From Oscillospiraceae bacterium (GTDB lineage Bacteria > Bacillota > Clostridia > UMGS1810): a stretch of 64,000 nt of DNA. The notes under the pieces are model-generated. The model saw only the letters and a program-made list of their open reading frames with translations. It had not been told where the DNA came from and made no database searches. How positions within the stretch are numbered: position 1 is the first letter of the stretch; the number at the start of each line of letters is the position of its first letter. The position numbers and the translations under genes were made by a program. The stretch lies in NCBI GenBank assembly GCA_015068705.1, contig SVJZ01000001.1:124001-188000 (forward strand), read 5' to 3'. Shown here in pieces: positions 22,929 to 32,024 of the stretch.

Positions 22929-24122
22929 TCAATCGTGCTTATACCATTTTCCCCTTGTGAAATCGGGAATAGCAACAGGCGCACCGCCCAACGCAATCGA
23001 TTGCTCGGAAAGCGGAGTGATGCACATCCAAGCCACTGCATCATATACGTCTATCGGGCAGGGTTTGCCTTCAATGATGCTATCAAAGAATGCACACAAC
23101 ACCAATCCGTCCATGCCACCATGGGCACCCAGCATTTCATTTGCCAGATACTCTTTCCATACGGGATGTTCATACTTGTCGGTGTATTCCTCGGCATTGC
23201 CCCACTTTTCCTTCCAATTTGCCTCAAATTCCAGATGTTCATCATCCAGGAATACCGAATCGGTTGCCTCTTCATACATCCCCTTGGTTCCGCGCACGCT
23301 CAAACCTCTGCAGTAATATCGGGGAAGCGTGGTGTCAAGGGTAATTACGATGGTTTCGCCATTTGCACAGGTGATGGTGGTGGTCACCACATCCCCCTGA
23401 TTAAAGGTTCTGCTCATCAAATCCGCATCATCGGATTTATTATCCTTAATATACTGATGCAACCCTGCAGCCTTGCTGACGGCCGTACTAAGTTTCATCA
23501 TACGGTTTCCGTCGTTGATATGCAAAATTCTTGCAATGGGTCCCAGCTCATGGGTGGGATAATTTTCGCAGTTGCGATGGGTATAGTTGCGCAGACGATA
23601 GTGGCGATTTTCTTTCCCAAAGGAAATCTCTTTGCGCAGGTCATGACCATATGCGCCGGTGCAGTGCACGACTTCACCGAACACACCCTGTTCTGCCATG
23701 TTGAGCGCCATCATTTCACGTCTGCCGTAGCAGCAGTTTTCCAAAAACATAAACGGGGTTTTGGTTTCCTCGTAGGTCTTTACCAGATCCCAGCAATCTT
23801 CGATATCATATGCGCCGCCTACCTCTGTGCCAACCGCCTTTCCCAGCCGCATAGCAGCAATGGCTACCGGAACATGTGCTTCCCACGCGCATGTAATCAG
23901 TACTGCATCCACATCCTCTCGCGCGAGCAGTTGTTGATAATCGGTCGTTCCAAAGGGCAGAACGCCACTCATTTCCTCCACCAGTTTCTGTGCATCCTCC
24001 ACCCGATCGGGGTAAAGGTCGCAAACTGCAGTGATTTTCACCTTGTCGGTCAATTTGAGCACCACATCCTTCATCAATCCATATCCGCGTCCGCTGGTGC
24101 CGACTACGCCAACATTCAACAT
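22929..24122 (-). CDS. Gfo/Idh/MocA-family protein resembling GH109 NAD-dependent alpha-N-acetylgalactosaminidase
   Basis: 397 aa from the ATG at 24122 (GGGAGG 8 nt upstream; the frame extends 16 codons further without an SD). N-terminal Rossmann fold NVGVVGTSGRGYG. The central segments LENCCYG...NMAEQGVFGEVVH and NYPTHELGPIARIL are the blocks I recall for GH109 glycosidases, which use NAD+ in a redox-assisted hydrolysis of alpha-GalNAc (for example blood-group A or mucin glycans). No signal peptide, unlike some secreted GH109s, so it would act on imported oligosaccharide. Its position before the nucleotidyltransferase and NahK-like kinase fits release and activation of GalNAc. An ordinary sugar dehydrogenase remains possible. 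Confidence 0.72.
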   Translation of the reverse strand: MLNVGVVGTSGRGYGLMKDVVLKLTDKVKITAVCDLYPDRVEDAQKLVEEMSGVLPFGTTDYQQLLAREDVDAVLITCAWEAHVPVAIAAMRLGKAVGTEVGGAYDIEDCWDLVKTYEETKTPFMFLENCCYGRREMMALNMAEQGVFGEVVHCTGAYGHDLRKEISFGKENRHYRLRNYTHRNCENYPTHELGPIARILHINDGNRMMKLSTAVSKAAGLHQYIKDNKSDDADLMSRTFNQGDVVTTTITCANGETIVITLDTTLPRYYCRGLSVRGTKGMYEEATDSVFLDDEHLEFEANWKEKWGNAEEYTDKYEHPVWKEYLANEMLGAHGGMDGLVLCAFFDSIIEGKPCPIDVYDAVAWMCITPLSEQSIALGGAPVAIPDFTRGKWYKHD

Positions 24123-24243
24123 AATTTTTCCTCCCATCTTTACAAAGTTCGGATTTTGTGTTACCATCAATATAACAGAAATAAAACTATATTTCTATAC
24201 GAAAATAAATCAAAAATATATAATTTTGTGTACGGAGGTTTGT

Positions 24244-25080
24244 ATGTATATCGAATATAAAGTGGACAGACACATTGACATCACCGCAATGTACAGTGCA
24301 TTTGAAATCCGCTATGAGCCGGGCTTTCATTTTGATGGTGAAGACCACAACTTCTGGGAATTTGTTTATGTGATTGACGGAACGGTGGGCGTTTCGGCAG
24401 ACAAAAATGTATATGAACTGAGTAAGCATCAGCTTATTTTCCACAAGCCCATGGAATTTCACAAGTTGTGGGTTCCGGAGGGGTCTTTCTCCCATCTGTT
24501 TATCGGCTCTTTCCGCGCAGAGGGCGAGGCGGTTAATCGCTTTTCAGACGGCGTGTTTGCACTCAAAACGTCCCAGCAGGAAATGATGGAAGGGCTTTTG
24601 GACATCATCCGTCAACCCGATGCCGAAAACCTGCTAAACCCCGTTTTGTGTCTTGCAGACCTGCAACCTTATCTGATGCAGAATCTTTCCAACCGGCTGG
24701 AGCTGCTGCTACTTTCTCTCCTTGACGACAACCGCAAGGTCCGACCCATGCAGGAGGATAAAAATGCCATACTGTACAACAAAACCATCCGCACCATGGA
24801 ACAATATCTCTATAGCCAACTTTCGGTCCCCGAGCTGGCGCGGGAGTGCGGCATTAGCGTTTCGGCACTCAACAAACTCTTTGCATCCTATCTGGGCTGC
24901 GGCGTACACAAATATTTTATCAAGATGAAAATCAAGCGTGCAATTGAGTTGATGCACCAAGGAATGCCCATCGGACAAATCAGCGAAATGCTTGGCTTTA
25001 ACAACCAGAATTATTTCAGTATGGTATTCAAACGAGAAACCGGTGCATCCCCCCGTAACTACCTGCAGGAATACAAATAA
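24244..25080 (+). CDS. AraC-family transcriptional regulator
   Basis: 278 aa from ATG 24244 with ACGGAGG upstream; a longer frame upstream lacks an SD and overlaps the divergent gene. N-terminal cupin sensing domain (about 10-100; HNFWEFVYVIDG) and C-terminal AraC domain (about 175-275; GQISEMLGFNNQNYFSMVFKR, ASPRNYLQ). The N-terminal pattern HNFWE-VYV is shared with the AraC at 32124, so the two look like paralogues. It is divergent from the GH109-like gene and 77 nt upstream of the MFS gene; it could control either. Confidence 0.92.
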   Translation: MYIEYKVDRHIDITAMYSAFEIRYEPGFHFDGEDHNFWEFVYVIDGTVGVSADKNVYELSKHQLIFHKPMEFHKLWVPEGSFSHLFIGSFRAEGEAVNRFSDGVFALKTSQQEMMEGLLDIIRQPDAENLLNPVLCLADLQPYLMQNLSNRLELLLLSLLDDNRKVRPMQEDKNAILYNKTIRTMEQYLYSQLSVPELARECGISVSALNKLFASYLGCGVHKYFIKMKIKRAIELMHQGMPIGQISEMLGFNNQNYFSMVFKRETGASPRNYLQEYK

Positions 25081-25157
25081 TCTACTTGCTTTTTACATAT
25101 TACAATGATATATTTGACTTGTTTACAAAAAAAGCACAAAGGAGCCGATACATACCC

Positions 25158-26354
25158 ATGTCTAAACAAAGTTTTCGTCTTGCCTTTTTATTTGCAGCAA
25201 CCTACTTTGCAAGCTACCTCACCCGAATCAATTTTGCCGCAGTCATCGCCGAAATGATTACCGATATGCAGGTGAGCAAAACCGCATTTTCTCTGGCACT
25301 AACCGGATGCTCGGTTACATATGGTGCAGGACAGATTATCAGCGGTCTTTGCGGCGATCGGATTCGCCCCAAGCGTTTGGTACTGTTCGGTTTATTACTG
25401 GCTTGTTTCATGAACCTTCTCATTCCGTTTTGTACACATCCGGCGCAAATGACTGTTATCTGGTGCATTAACGGTTTTGCGCAGGCTTTCATGTGGCCAC
25501 CCATGACGGCAATTTTAGCACAAAGCATCCCAGAAGAGGATTACAGTCGGGCAACCGTATTAATCTCGCAGGGAAGTTCGGCAGGCTCCATTGCAGTATA
25601 TCTTATCGCGCCACTACTCATTACCCTCTGGGGTTGGAAAAGCGTGTTTATCACCTCGGCACTCATTGCGCTGGCAATCTGCCCGATATGGGTATTGCGT
25701 TGCCCCAATGTGCCGCCTGCGAGAAAAGTGCAGGATGCAGCACCGGCGCAAGGTTCTTCAGTCAGACTGTTTACTCCGTTTTTCCTGATGCTTATGGCAG
25801 GGATTGTGCTACAGGGAATGTTGCGCGATGGCGTTACCACCTGGATGCCCTCCTTTATCGCAGAAACCTATAGCCTGAGCAATGCCATCTCCATCCTCAC
25901 CGGTGTGGCACTGCCCGTGTTCAGCATGCTATCCTTCTCCCTTTCCAACACAGTTTACCGAAAATGGTTTTCCAATCCTGCCCAATGTGCGGCGGCAATT
26001 TTCGGATTTGGAGCGGCGTGTGCATTGATACTCTATCTTACCTCCGGTAAAAGCGCGATATCGTCGGTTGTGTTTTCTGCACTTCTTACCGGTGCCATGC
26101 ACGGCATCAACCTCATGCTCATCGGGTTGATCCCCCCCTACTTCAAAAACTTCGGCAAGGTATCCACCGTTTCCGGCATCTTAAACTCCTGTACCTATAT
26201 CGGCAGTGCCATTTCCACCTACGGCGTCGCCGCCTTTTCGGAATATGCAGGTTGGCACCCCACCCTGCTGGTCTGGTTTGCGATTGCCCTTTCCGGAACC
26301 ATACTGTGTTACATCTGCGGATACCCTGCCCGAAAAAAATCCGGTATATTTTAA
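25158..26354 (+). CDS. MFS transporter, about 12 transmembrane segments
   Basis: 398 aa from the ATG at 25158 (AAAGGAG 13 nt upstream); the open frame extends 24 codons upstream but those are not membrane-like. Multiple hydrophobic helices, an early TRINFA segment and a loop GDRIRPKRLVLFG between helices 2 and 3 resembling the MFS signature. The pattern recalls the organophosphate:phosphate antiporter/sugar-phosphate branch, but the substrate cannot be read from sequence. It follows the AraC gene in the same direction. Apart from the EamA protein it is the only transporter in the catabolic region. Confidence 0.85.
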   Translation: MSKQSFRLAFLFAATYFASYLTRINFAAVIAEMITDMQVSKTAFSLALTGCSVTYGAGQIISGLCGDRIRPKRLVLFGLLLACFMNLLIPFCTHPAQMTVIWCINGFAQAFMWPPMTAILAQSIPEEDYSRATVLISQGSSAGSIAVYLIAPLLITLWGWKSVFITSALIALAICPIWVLRCPNVPPARKVQDAAPAQGSSVRLFTPFFLMLMAGIVLQGMLRDGVTTWMPSFIAETYSLSNAISILTGVALPVFSMLSFSLSNTVYRKWFSNPAQCAAAIFGFGAACALILYLTSGKSAISSVVFSALLTGAMHGINLMLIGLIPPYFKNFGKVSTVSGILNSCTYIGSAISTYGVAAFSEYAGWHPTLLVWFAIALSGTILCYICGYPARKKSGIF

Positions 26355-26362
26355 AAACACAA

Positions 26363-26394
26363 AAGGCGATTGACCCAAACGGATCAATCGCCTT
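26363..26394. terminator. Bidirectional terminator, MFS gene / sensor-AraC gene
   Basis: Stem AAGGCGATTGA (26363-26373) with TCAATCGCCTT (26384-26394), followed by GTTTTTATT on the plus strand and preceded by TTTAAAAACACA, giving a U-rich exit in both directions. The flanking genes are convergent. Confidence 0.85.
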
Positions 26395-26398
26395 GTTT

Positions 26399-28690
26399 TT
26401 ATTCGTCTTCCGGCTCCTCGGGGCGAATGCTGTTTCGCCACTTTGCAGGGGTAATTCCTTCCAGCTTACGGAACACACGGGAGAATGTTTTTACATTGGT
26501 GTAACCCACCATTACCGAAACATCTTCCACCGTAACCTCTTCATGCTCGGTCATGATTTCCTTTGCCTTGATGATACGGTATTTGCTGATATATTCCAGC
26601 AAGCCCTCTCCGCTCTTACCCTTGAATCGGGAGGAAACATACACCGGATGGAACCCAAGCTGATCAGCAATATAGGTTACGCTAAGGCTCGGATTACCAA
26701 ACTCCCGTTCCACAATATCAAGGCTTTTCCGGGTGAGGAAATCGCTATCTTTGGAGTTTGCATTCATATCCATATTACACAGATATGCAATCAGCTCACT
26801 AAGTGCATCCCTCGCAGTTCCCGCTACGTTTGCATCAAACACATCCAGCACCATATTGAGAATAATCTCATTATCCGTTTCTTCCAAAGACAGAGAGGAA
26901 ATATAACGGATTACCGTTCCCATGATGCTATAGAGCATGTAATTGTTTTCCCTCATGATGGCAAGCGAGCTGGTAAATGAATCTTCAAAAATGGAGTCGA
27001 GAAGCTTCATACAAGCCTCGTAGTTCTGGTTTTTCAAGTGGTTGAGCAGCTTTTCTTCCTTATCTGAGGAATAGCTGTAAAAATCCGTAGTGGGTGGCAT
27101 CAATTCGGTAGTGAGAACCGCATTCTTTTCAAATGTTCTGCCCGTTTCAAGCAGTGCCAGACACTGACGGTATTTTCTGCCGATGCCATACAATTCTTCC
27201 TGCTCATCACTGAGTGCCACCGAAAATTTGAGCCCGAAATTCTGGGTGATGAACTGCCGACCATGCTCAATGATTTCGTTGAGTTTTCCATCCACCGAAT
27301 CGGCATTGAGAATGGTGGTCAACTGCCCATTGAGTTCAATAAAATAGCACTGATAGGGTTCCAAAAGCTCACTGAATACATTTTCCAATATGAAAAAATC
27401 GGTTTTCTTTTTCTCTTCCTCAGTAATATCTTCCTCTTGGTAAAATGCCGAATCATCCCAGATTTCCATTGCCAAAACCAAATAATATTTGCCGTGATAA
27501 CGGAAAGGCAAGCTCTTTACAATCTCCTCGTACTCTCTACGGCTGATATAAATTCCCATCAGCATTTTAGAGATAATCTCGTTGGTCAGCCGATTGGTCG
27601 ATTCGTCCAGACGACTTAGAGTAACAGTGTTTTTCTGTTCCAGTGTATCGAGTGCCTGCCGGATGGCAACATATTCATTTTTTTCTTTGCCGGGATTGAT
27701 TCCGCTGATATGCTTGATTTTAGACAAAATACTATCCACCGATTTATAATTATTACGGATGAACAGATAAATCATTACCACGCCGAGTCCGATACATATA
27801 AACGCACTCAATACCATCAGTATCTTATAGGTGCGCAGTTTTCCGAACAAGTCAATATAGGAAATGGCGAACAAATAATGAAAATCCAGTGTTTCCGACT
27901 CGATGGCCTCCAGATAATACTTGTCGCCATCCAGTTTCAGCGCACCTCTACGATAGTATTCCACATTTGCTTTGGCAATATTGTCATTTGTGAACTTTTT
28001 ACTTGTCACCACATAGTTTCCAATCTGGTCGGTAATCACGTATTCCAGCAATACCCTTCCGCGCAGCTGGTCAATCTCCTCAATCAAAGAAGGAATTTTA
28101 CACCACACCAGCACTCTGGCATCATCAAAAATACTACTGGAAACAACCGGAGCACAGTAGAACAATATCTGTTCTCCTTCTCCCGAACCCATGACAAAAT
28201 ACTGCCCACTCTGGCTATAACGGATTTGCGCAATCATATTGGATTCCTCGGGAACACCAAGGGTCGCAATAAAATTGGACAGGGTAACAATATCGTCCTG
28301 CATTACCACCATTCCCGTACGGTTAAGAAGCAGGGCAACGGTTGCATCCTTATTTTGCATTTTCATCCTCTGTCTGACATCATTGAGCTCCGCCTGAATG
28401 GCAGGGTTGACATTATAGAGCATTCCCTGGTCTGCTTCTGCGAGACGCAACACCGACGGCTGACCATTGAGTTTTTCCTTGGTTTCTTTATTGTCCAAAA
28501 ACAACTGGTCAATTTTGAACGCCATGTTTGTCGAAATCAGACGACTCGAATCCACGCATTGTTCTTCAATGATTCCAAAACTGAAAAAATATAATATTAA
28601 ACTGATAAAAAACGGAAACAACAAAATGACAACATAACTAATCAGCCATGTGGTAACCACGCTGATACTCATTTTCTTCATTCGCTTCAT
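26399..28690 (-). CDS. Membrane-anchored one-component sensor with extracytoplasmic domain and C-terminal AraC HTH
   Basis: 763 aa from the ATG at 28690 (GGAG 9 nt upstream). A longer frame reaching 28765 is rejected because its first codons coincide with a promoter. Layout: TM1 (about 8-35), an extracytoplasmic Cache-like region (35-285), TM2 (about 290-312), a cytoplasmic linker domain (320-640), and an AraC domain with two HTH motifs (665-760; DQLGFHPVYVSSRFK, MVGYTNVKTFSRVFRK). This architecture occurs in Gram-positive regulators of glycan operons that sense extracellular sugars without a kinase. Targets are unknown; the neighbouring MFS gene is a candidate. Confidence 0.9.
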   Translation of the reverse strand: MKRMKKMSISVVTTWLISYVVILLFPFFISLILYFFSFGIIEEQCVDSSRLISTNMAFKIDQLFLDNKETKEKLNGQPSVLRLAEADQGMLYNVNPAIQAELNDVRQRMKMQNKDATVALLLNRTGMVVMQDDIVTLSNFIATLGVPEESNMIAQIRYSQSGQYFVMGSGEGEQILFYCAPVVSSSIFDDARVLVWCKIPSLIEEIDQLRGRVLLEYVITDQIGNYVVTSKKFTNDNIAKANVEYYRRGALKLDGDKYYLEAIESETLDFHYLFAISYIDLFGKLRTYKILMVLSAFICIGLGVVMIYLFIRNNYKSVDSILSKIKHISGINPGKEKNEYVAIRQALDTLEQKNTVTLSRLDESTNRLTNEIISKMLMGIYISRREYEEIVKSLPFRYHGKYYLVLAMEIWDDSAFYQEEDITEEEKKKTDFFILENVFSELLEPYQCYFIELNGQLTTILNADSVDGKLNEIIEHGRQFITQNFGLKFSVALSDEQEELYGIGRKYRQCLALLETGRTFEKNAVLTTELMPPTTDFYSYSSDKEEKLLNHLKNQNYEACMKLLDSIFEDSFTSSLAIMRENNYMLYSIMGTVIRYISSLSLEETDNEIILNMVLDVFDANVAGTARDALSELIAYLCNMDMNANSKDSDFLTRKSLDIVEREFGNPSLSVTYIADQLGFHPVYVSSRFKGKSGEGLLEYISKYRIIKAKEIMTEHEEVTVEDVSVMVGYTNVKTFSRVFRKLEGITPAKWRNSIRPEEPEDE

Positions 28691-28736
28691 AGAACAGTTC
28701 TCCATCCGCTCATATAGTTTTTGACATAATACTAAT

Positions 28737-28765
28737 ATTATACTTGTTTTGAAAAACTTTTTCAA
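28737..28765 (-). promoter_or_regulatory. Sigma-A promoter with overlapping 17-bp palindromic operator
   Basis: Minus strand: TTGAAA (28760-28765), 17-nt spacer, TATAAT (28737-28742). The perfect inverted repeat TTGAAAAACTTTTTCAA (28749-28765, 8-nt arms around one base) covers the -35 and most of the spacer, a classic repressor position. Expected transcript start near 28730, 40 nt before the adopted ATG. Confidence 0.7.
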
Positions 28766-28860
28766 GCGATAATTAAATTTTGAGCATTTTTCTTAAAAAT
28801 TGTCCCTTTTCCAAAATAATATGAGGTATTTTAAGTGATATACCGCATATCTTTGCAAAA

Positions 28861-28888
28861 AACGCAGACCGTGTATACAGTCTGCGTT
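28861..28888 (-). terminator. Intrinsic terminator of the PIG-L/NagB-like/Gfo/cupin operon
   Basis: Stem AACGCAGAC/GTCTGCGTT with a 10-nt loop, followed on the minus strand by TTTTTTGC. It lies 14 nt past the cupin stop codon. Confidence 0.88.
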
Positions 28889-28902
28889 TTTCTTCATTTT
28901 CC

Positions 28903-29250
28903 TCAGTCTTTTACAATCAGGGCAATAAATCCCAGCGGAGCGGTTCCGGTATTTTTAATACCATGTCCTTCCCCATTCGGCGTATAGGTCATATCGCCAC
29001 TTTTGATGGGAACGGAAACCCCATTGTCATTATAAGTACCCTCACCGGTGATGATATAGTAGCTCTCCATCTCACCGATATGCACATGATAACCAACCTC
29101 TGCGCCCGGCTCCAGTTCCGCATAGGCAAACATTTCCAGTTTGTCGGGACCATTAAAGTAATCGGACATTTTGGTCAGAGCCAGTTCTCCTCTGCCGCCC
29201 TCGGCGCAAAGGTCAATCAGCGGTTTCATTTCAACTGCGCGTTTGATCAT
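28903..29250 (-). CDS. Small cupin-domain protein
   Basis: 115 aa from ATG 29250 (AAGGAG 9 nt upstream; a longer frame overlaps the previous gene and has no SD). A single cupin_2 domain: metal-binding motif 1 GYHVHIGEMESYYIITGEG (His, His, Glu) and motif 2 around TPNGEGHGI (His). Small cupins in sugar operons act as isomerases, mutarotase-like or metal-dependent lyases, or as ligand sensors; no specific role can be assigned. It is the last gene of a four-gene operon. Confidence 0.82.
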   Translation of the reverse strand: MIKRAVEMKPLIDLCAEGGRGELALTKMSDYFNGPDKLEMFAYAELEPGAEVGYHVHIGEMESYYIITGEGTYNDNGVSVPIKSGDMTYTPNGEGHGIKNTGTAPLGFIALIVKD

Positions 29251-29263
29251 GGCTACACACTCC

Positions 29264-30301
29264 TTACAGTTTGATACGATTGCCCGACTCGGACGATGCA
29301 TAAGCTGCAGCAGTGACCTTTTCTACCGACATTGCCTGATCCAGAGTAATAGCAGGATCGGTATCATTGAGCAGTGCATCCGAGAAGGACTCAATCTCCT
29401 TGGTATACATATTGCCGGACGGTTCGGGCAGGAAGTAGGATTTTGCCTCGGTGTGTGCCTGCATTGCATCATAGCCGCTCTCCTCGGTGAGCACCACTTT
29501 TACGCTGCCGCCCTCTATCTGGCTGATGGTTCCCTCGGCAATAATGCAACCACGGGTACCATAGAATTCAATGCGACCCAGCGAAGCTTCGTCGGGGATA
29601 TTGAAGTTTACATCCACATACGCATTTGCGCCGTTTTCCATCTTCATCAGCACCGATGCACTATCGTCTACATTGTATTTGAAGGTCTGAGTGCTGCAAT
29701 TTGCCGAAACCTCTACTGCATTCATACCGCTGATGTACTGCAACAGGTCAATGCAGTGTACACCGAGGTCAATCAGTGCGCCACCGCCCGAAAGAGCCTT
29801 ATCCTGACGCCAAGCGCCCTCGATATCGGGATACCAGCAGCTAAACTGTGCACGCATGGATACCAGATTACCCAGTTTGCCCTCTGCAAGAAGCTGGCGA
29901 ATTGCCTGGTGATGGGTATGGAAACGCATCATCAGACCAACACCCACTTTAAGACCTGCCTTCTCGGCAGCGGCTTTGATCTCTTCGCCCTCGGCAACCG
30001 TCATGCCAACCGGTTTTTCCACCAGTACATGCTTGCCGGCAGCGAGTGCCTGAAGCACCTGTGCTTTGTGACAAAAGACGGGAGTAGCGATGTATACTGC
30101 GTCGATATCCTGTGCCAGCACTTCCTGCTCGTCTTTGCACAAAACGGGTGCATTGTATTTCTCGGCTACCACTTTGGCAACCTCATAGTTTGCGTCCATT
30201 ACGGCAATCAGTTCTGCATTTTTTGCATCCATCATACCGGGAAGGGTACGTCTGTCGGCAATACCGCCGCAACCGATAACACCCCATTTGATTTTACTCA
30301 T
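29264..30301 (-). CDS. Gfo/Idh/MocA-family oxidoreductase
   Basis: 345 aa. Rossmann motif GVIGCGGIADRR at the N-terminus, the family EKP motif in VLVEKPVGM (binding NAD(P) and substrate), and the C-terminal alpha/beta domain with a conserved GVHCIDLLQY segment. It oxidises or epimerises a sugar or cyclitol with bound NAD(P). Co-operonic with the PIG-L deacetylase and NagB-like gene upstream (20-nt gap) and the cupin downstream (13 nt). SD GAGGAGG precedes the ATG. It lacks the GH109 blocks seen in the protein at 22929. Confidence 0.88.
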   Translation of the reverse strand: MSKIKWGVIGCGGIADRRTLPGMMDAKNAELIAVMDANYEVAKVVAEKYNAPVLCKDEQEVLAQDIDAVYIATPVFCHKAQVLQALAAGKHVLVEKPVGMTVAEGEEIKAAAEKAGLKVGVGLMMRFHTHHQAIRQLLAEGKLGNLVSMRAQFSCWYPDIEGAWRQDKALSGGGALIDLGVHCIDLLQYISGMNAVEVSANCSTQTFKYNVDDSASVLMKMENGANAYVDVNFNIPDEASLGRIEFYGTRGCIIAEGTISQIEGGSVKVVLTEESGYDAMQAHTEAKSYFLPEPSGNMYTKEIESFSDALLNDTDPAITLDQAMSVEKVTAAAYASSESGNRIKL

Positions 30302-30321
30302 GTTTGTTTCCTCCTCAGAAA

Positions 30322-31260
30322 TTAGTTACATTCAGCAGTCAGGGGACCTGCCAGCTCTTTGAGATAGAACAGTTTGCCGGGCATGGTGGGAATAAACGAA
30401 GAGGTGATCGCCTTGTCCGGACCATAGTGCAGTGTGGTCAGGAAACTCATGCCCTGCCAACCCATTCCTCTGCCAAGTGCGCCGTCGCAACCGCCGATGA
30501 TGTAATCTGCCTGCAGGAACAGGCCGGGACCTACGGTGTTTGCACTGCAGGGTACCAGAGTGGTTCTGCTCTTGAAGCTGGTGATTGCATTCTGCTCAAT
30601 GGTGAGCGGATGCAGTTTTGCACCAACACGGTAGCACTGCTGCTTCCATTCTTCAACGGTAGCAAATTCGTCTGCAAACTGGGGCTCCCAGAATGCGATG
30701 TGGCAGGTTCTGCCGATACCGAATACCAGTACCAGTCTTGCACCCTCTGCTTTAAGCGCTGCAATCTTACCCGGATAGGTGGGCAGATTGTCTTTGGTAG
30801 CAAAATTACGCTGTGCAGGGGGAATGGTGTTTTCGCCCAGCTTGTCAAAGAAAGCCTGCTTCATGCTATATTCAAAAGAAGCGGGATTATCGCTCGGCAG
30901 GGTGTTGCCCTCGCTGTCTGCCCACTCGTCCATGTTGAAGGTGTAAACGTGGTCGCATTTTACATTCCACTCGGTGAGGAAGTATACTGCCCAACGATAC
31001 ATACCCATGGGACCTACCGGCAGAATCATTGCCAGTTTGATGCCATCCTCGCGTGCTTTTTTGATCTGAAGGGCAATTTCGTGACCCATGTAGGTGTCAA
31101 ACTCGTTGATGTTTTCGCACTCAACGGGATTGAAATCCTTGTGCCAGAAATCTTCGCGGGCAACGCCCTTTTCGCAGCACTCGTCAATCTTCTTCAGGTC
31201 CCATCCCTTTGGGAAGAAGTTCTCCAACAGTGTTCCTTTTGCAGTACTCAAAAAATCCAT
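30322..31260 (-). CDS. Glucosamine-6-phosphate deaminase-like protein (NagB fold) with altered catalytic residues
   Basis: 312 aa, longer than NagB (about 240-265), with an N-terminal extension of about 50 residues. The NagB-like motif TFNMDEW keeps the general-base Asp (D111). The second motif is [13 protein letters not shown]: the ring-opening His (H187) and Glu (E192) are present, but the Asp two residues before the His (D141 in E. coli NagB) is Thr185. The family fold is likely; deamination of GlcN6P is doubtful. Located between a PIG-L deacetylase and a Gfo oxidoreductase, it may isomerise a different amino or keto sugar. Confidence 0.75.
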   Translation of the reverse strand: MDFLSTAKGTLLENFFPKGWDLKKIDECCEKGVAREDFWHKDFNPVECENINEFDTYMGHEIALQIKKAREDGIKLAMILPVGPMGMYRWAVYFLTEWNVKCDHVYTFNMDEWADSEGNTLPSDNPASFEYSMKQAFFDKLGENTIPPAQRNFATKDNLPTYPGKIAALKAEGARLVLVFGIGRTCHIAFWEPQFADEFATVEEWKQQCYRVGAKLHPLTIEQNAITSFKSRTTLVPCSANTVGPGLFLQADYIIGGCDGALGRGMGWQGMSFLTTLHYGPDKAITSSFIPTMPGKLFYLKELAGPLTAECN

Positions 31261-31293
31261 GTTCTTTTCCGCCTTTCTTTATTTTAATATTTT

Positions 31294-31992
31294 TTACGGC
31301 AACATCCGTTTGGTTGTGATTTTAGGCCATGCGTATGATTGGGTGAATGCCTCTGCATACTGCACGCCGCACTGAAGACCACGGAAGCGCGAGCAGCTTC
31401 TTACAAACTCGGCAAAATCGATGTGGTCATGGTCACGCATCCATTTGAGCTGGCTGACGTGGCACTCGAGCATCTCAATTTTCTGGTCAATTTCATCGGT
31501 GATGTCCACATATTCGGTGGGGTTAAAGTTTACACCGGCGAGGTTGTCCATATAATAAAGCGGAGTAACTGCCGCCTTACCGCCACCGTTATACTGCGGC
31601 ACGCTCGCCACAAAGCTTGCATCCCAAACCAGTCTATGTACTGCCAGATGATCATTCATATAATCGGTGGGGCTATGGGTGATGATAAAGTCGGGCTGCA
31701 CCTTGATAATCAGGTTTGCCACTTTATCACGCTGCTCAATATCACTGCCGTTTACAAGCAGATCACCTACATCGATGGTAACCACCTCGATGCCAGCAAG
31801 CGCACCTGCATTTTTTGCCTCCTGTGCGCGCATCACGCGAAGCTCATCGGGTTTGATAATTTCATGACCCATATTACCATTTGCAACATGGCAAACCGTT
31901 ACCTTGTCGCCGCGTTTTACGCATTTTGCAAGTGTTCCGCTGCATCCGATTTCGATGTCATCCGGATGACATCCGATTGCCAAAACATTCAT
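31294..31992 (-). CDS. PIG-L/LmbE-family deacetylase
   Basis: 232 aa. Zinc-binding CHPDDIEIG (residues 8-16, variant of AHPDD) and HSPTDYMNDH (third ligand His) identify the PIG-L family, which removes N-acetyl groups from GlcNAc-type sugars or related conjugates. The protein has no signal peptide, so the substrate is intracellular. It is first in its operon with AAAGGAGG before the ATG, and divergent from the AraC at 32124. A GlcNAc-derived substrate is inferred from the NagB-like gene next to it. Confidence 0.9.
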   Translation of the reverse strand: MNVLAIGCHPDDIEIGCSGTLAKCVKRGDKVTVCHVANGNMGHEIIKPDELRVMRAQEAKNAGALAGIEVVTIDVGDLLVNGSDIEQRDKVANLIIKVQPDFIITHSPTDYMNDHLAVHRLVWDASFVASVPQYNGGGKAAVTPLYYMDNLAGVNFNPTEYVDITDEIDQKIEMLECHVSQLKWMRDHDHIDFAEFVRSCSRFRGLQCGVQYAEAFTQSYAWPKITTKRMLP

Positions 31993-32024
31993 GCTTGAAA
32001 AACCTCCTTTGATTTATGGAACAA

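Noticed and set aside
22479-24260. Long open frame on the plus strand opposite the GH109-like and nucleotidyltransferase genes
   Set aside because: The minus-strand proteins carry clear family motifs and Shine-Dalgarno sites; the plus-strand translation has no recognisable motif and spans two genes and a gap, so it is a shadow frame.
28691-28765. N-terminal extension of the sensor-AraC protein to 28765
   Set aside because: These codons coincide with a TTGAAA-17-TATAAT promoter and its palindrome; the ATG at 28690 has an SD and starts the TM helix.
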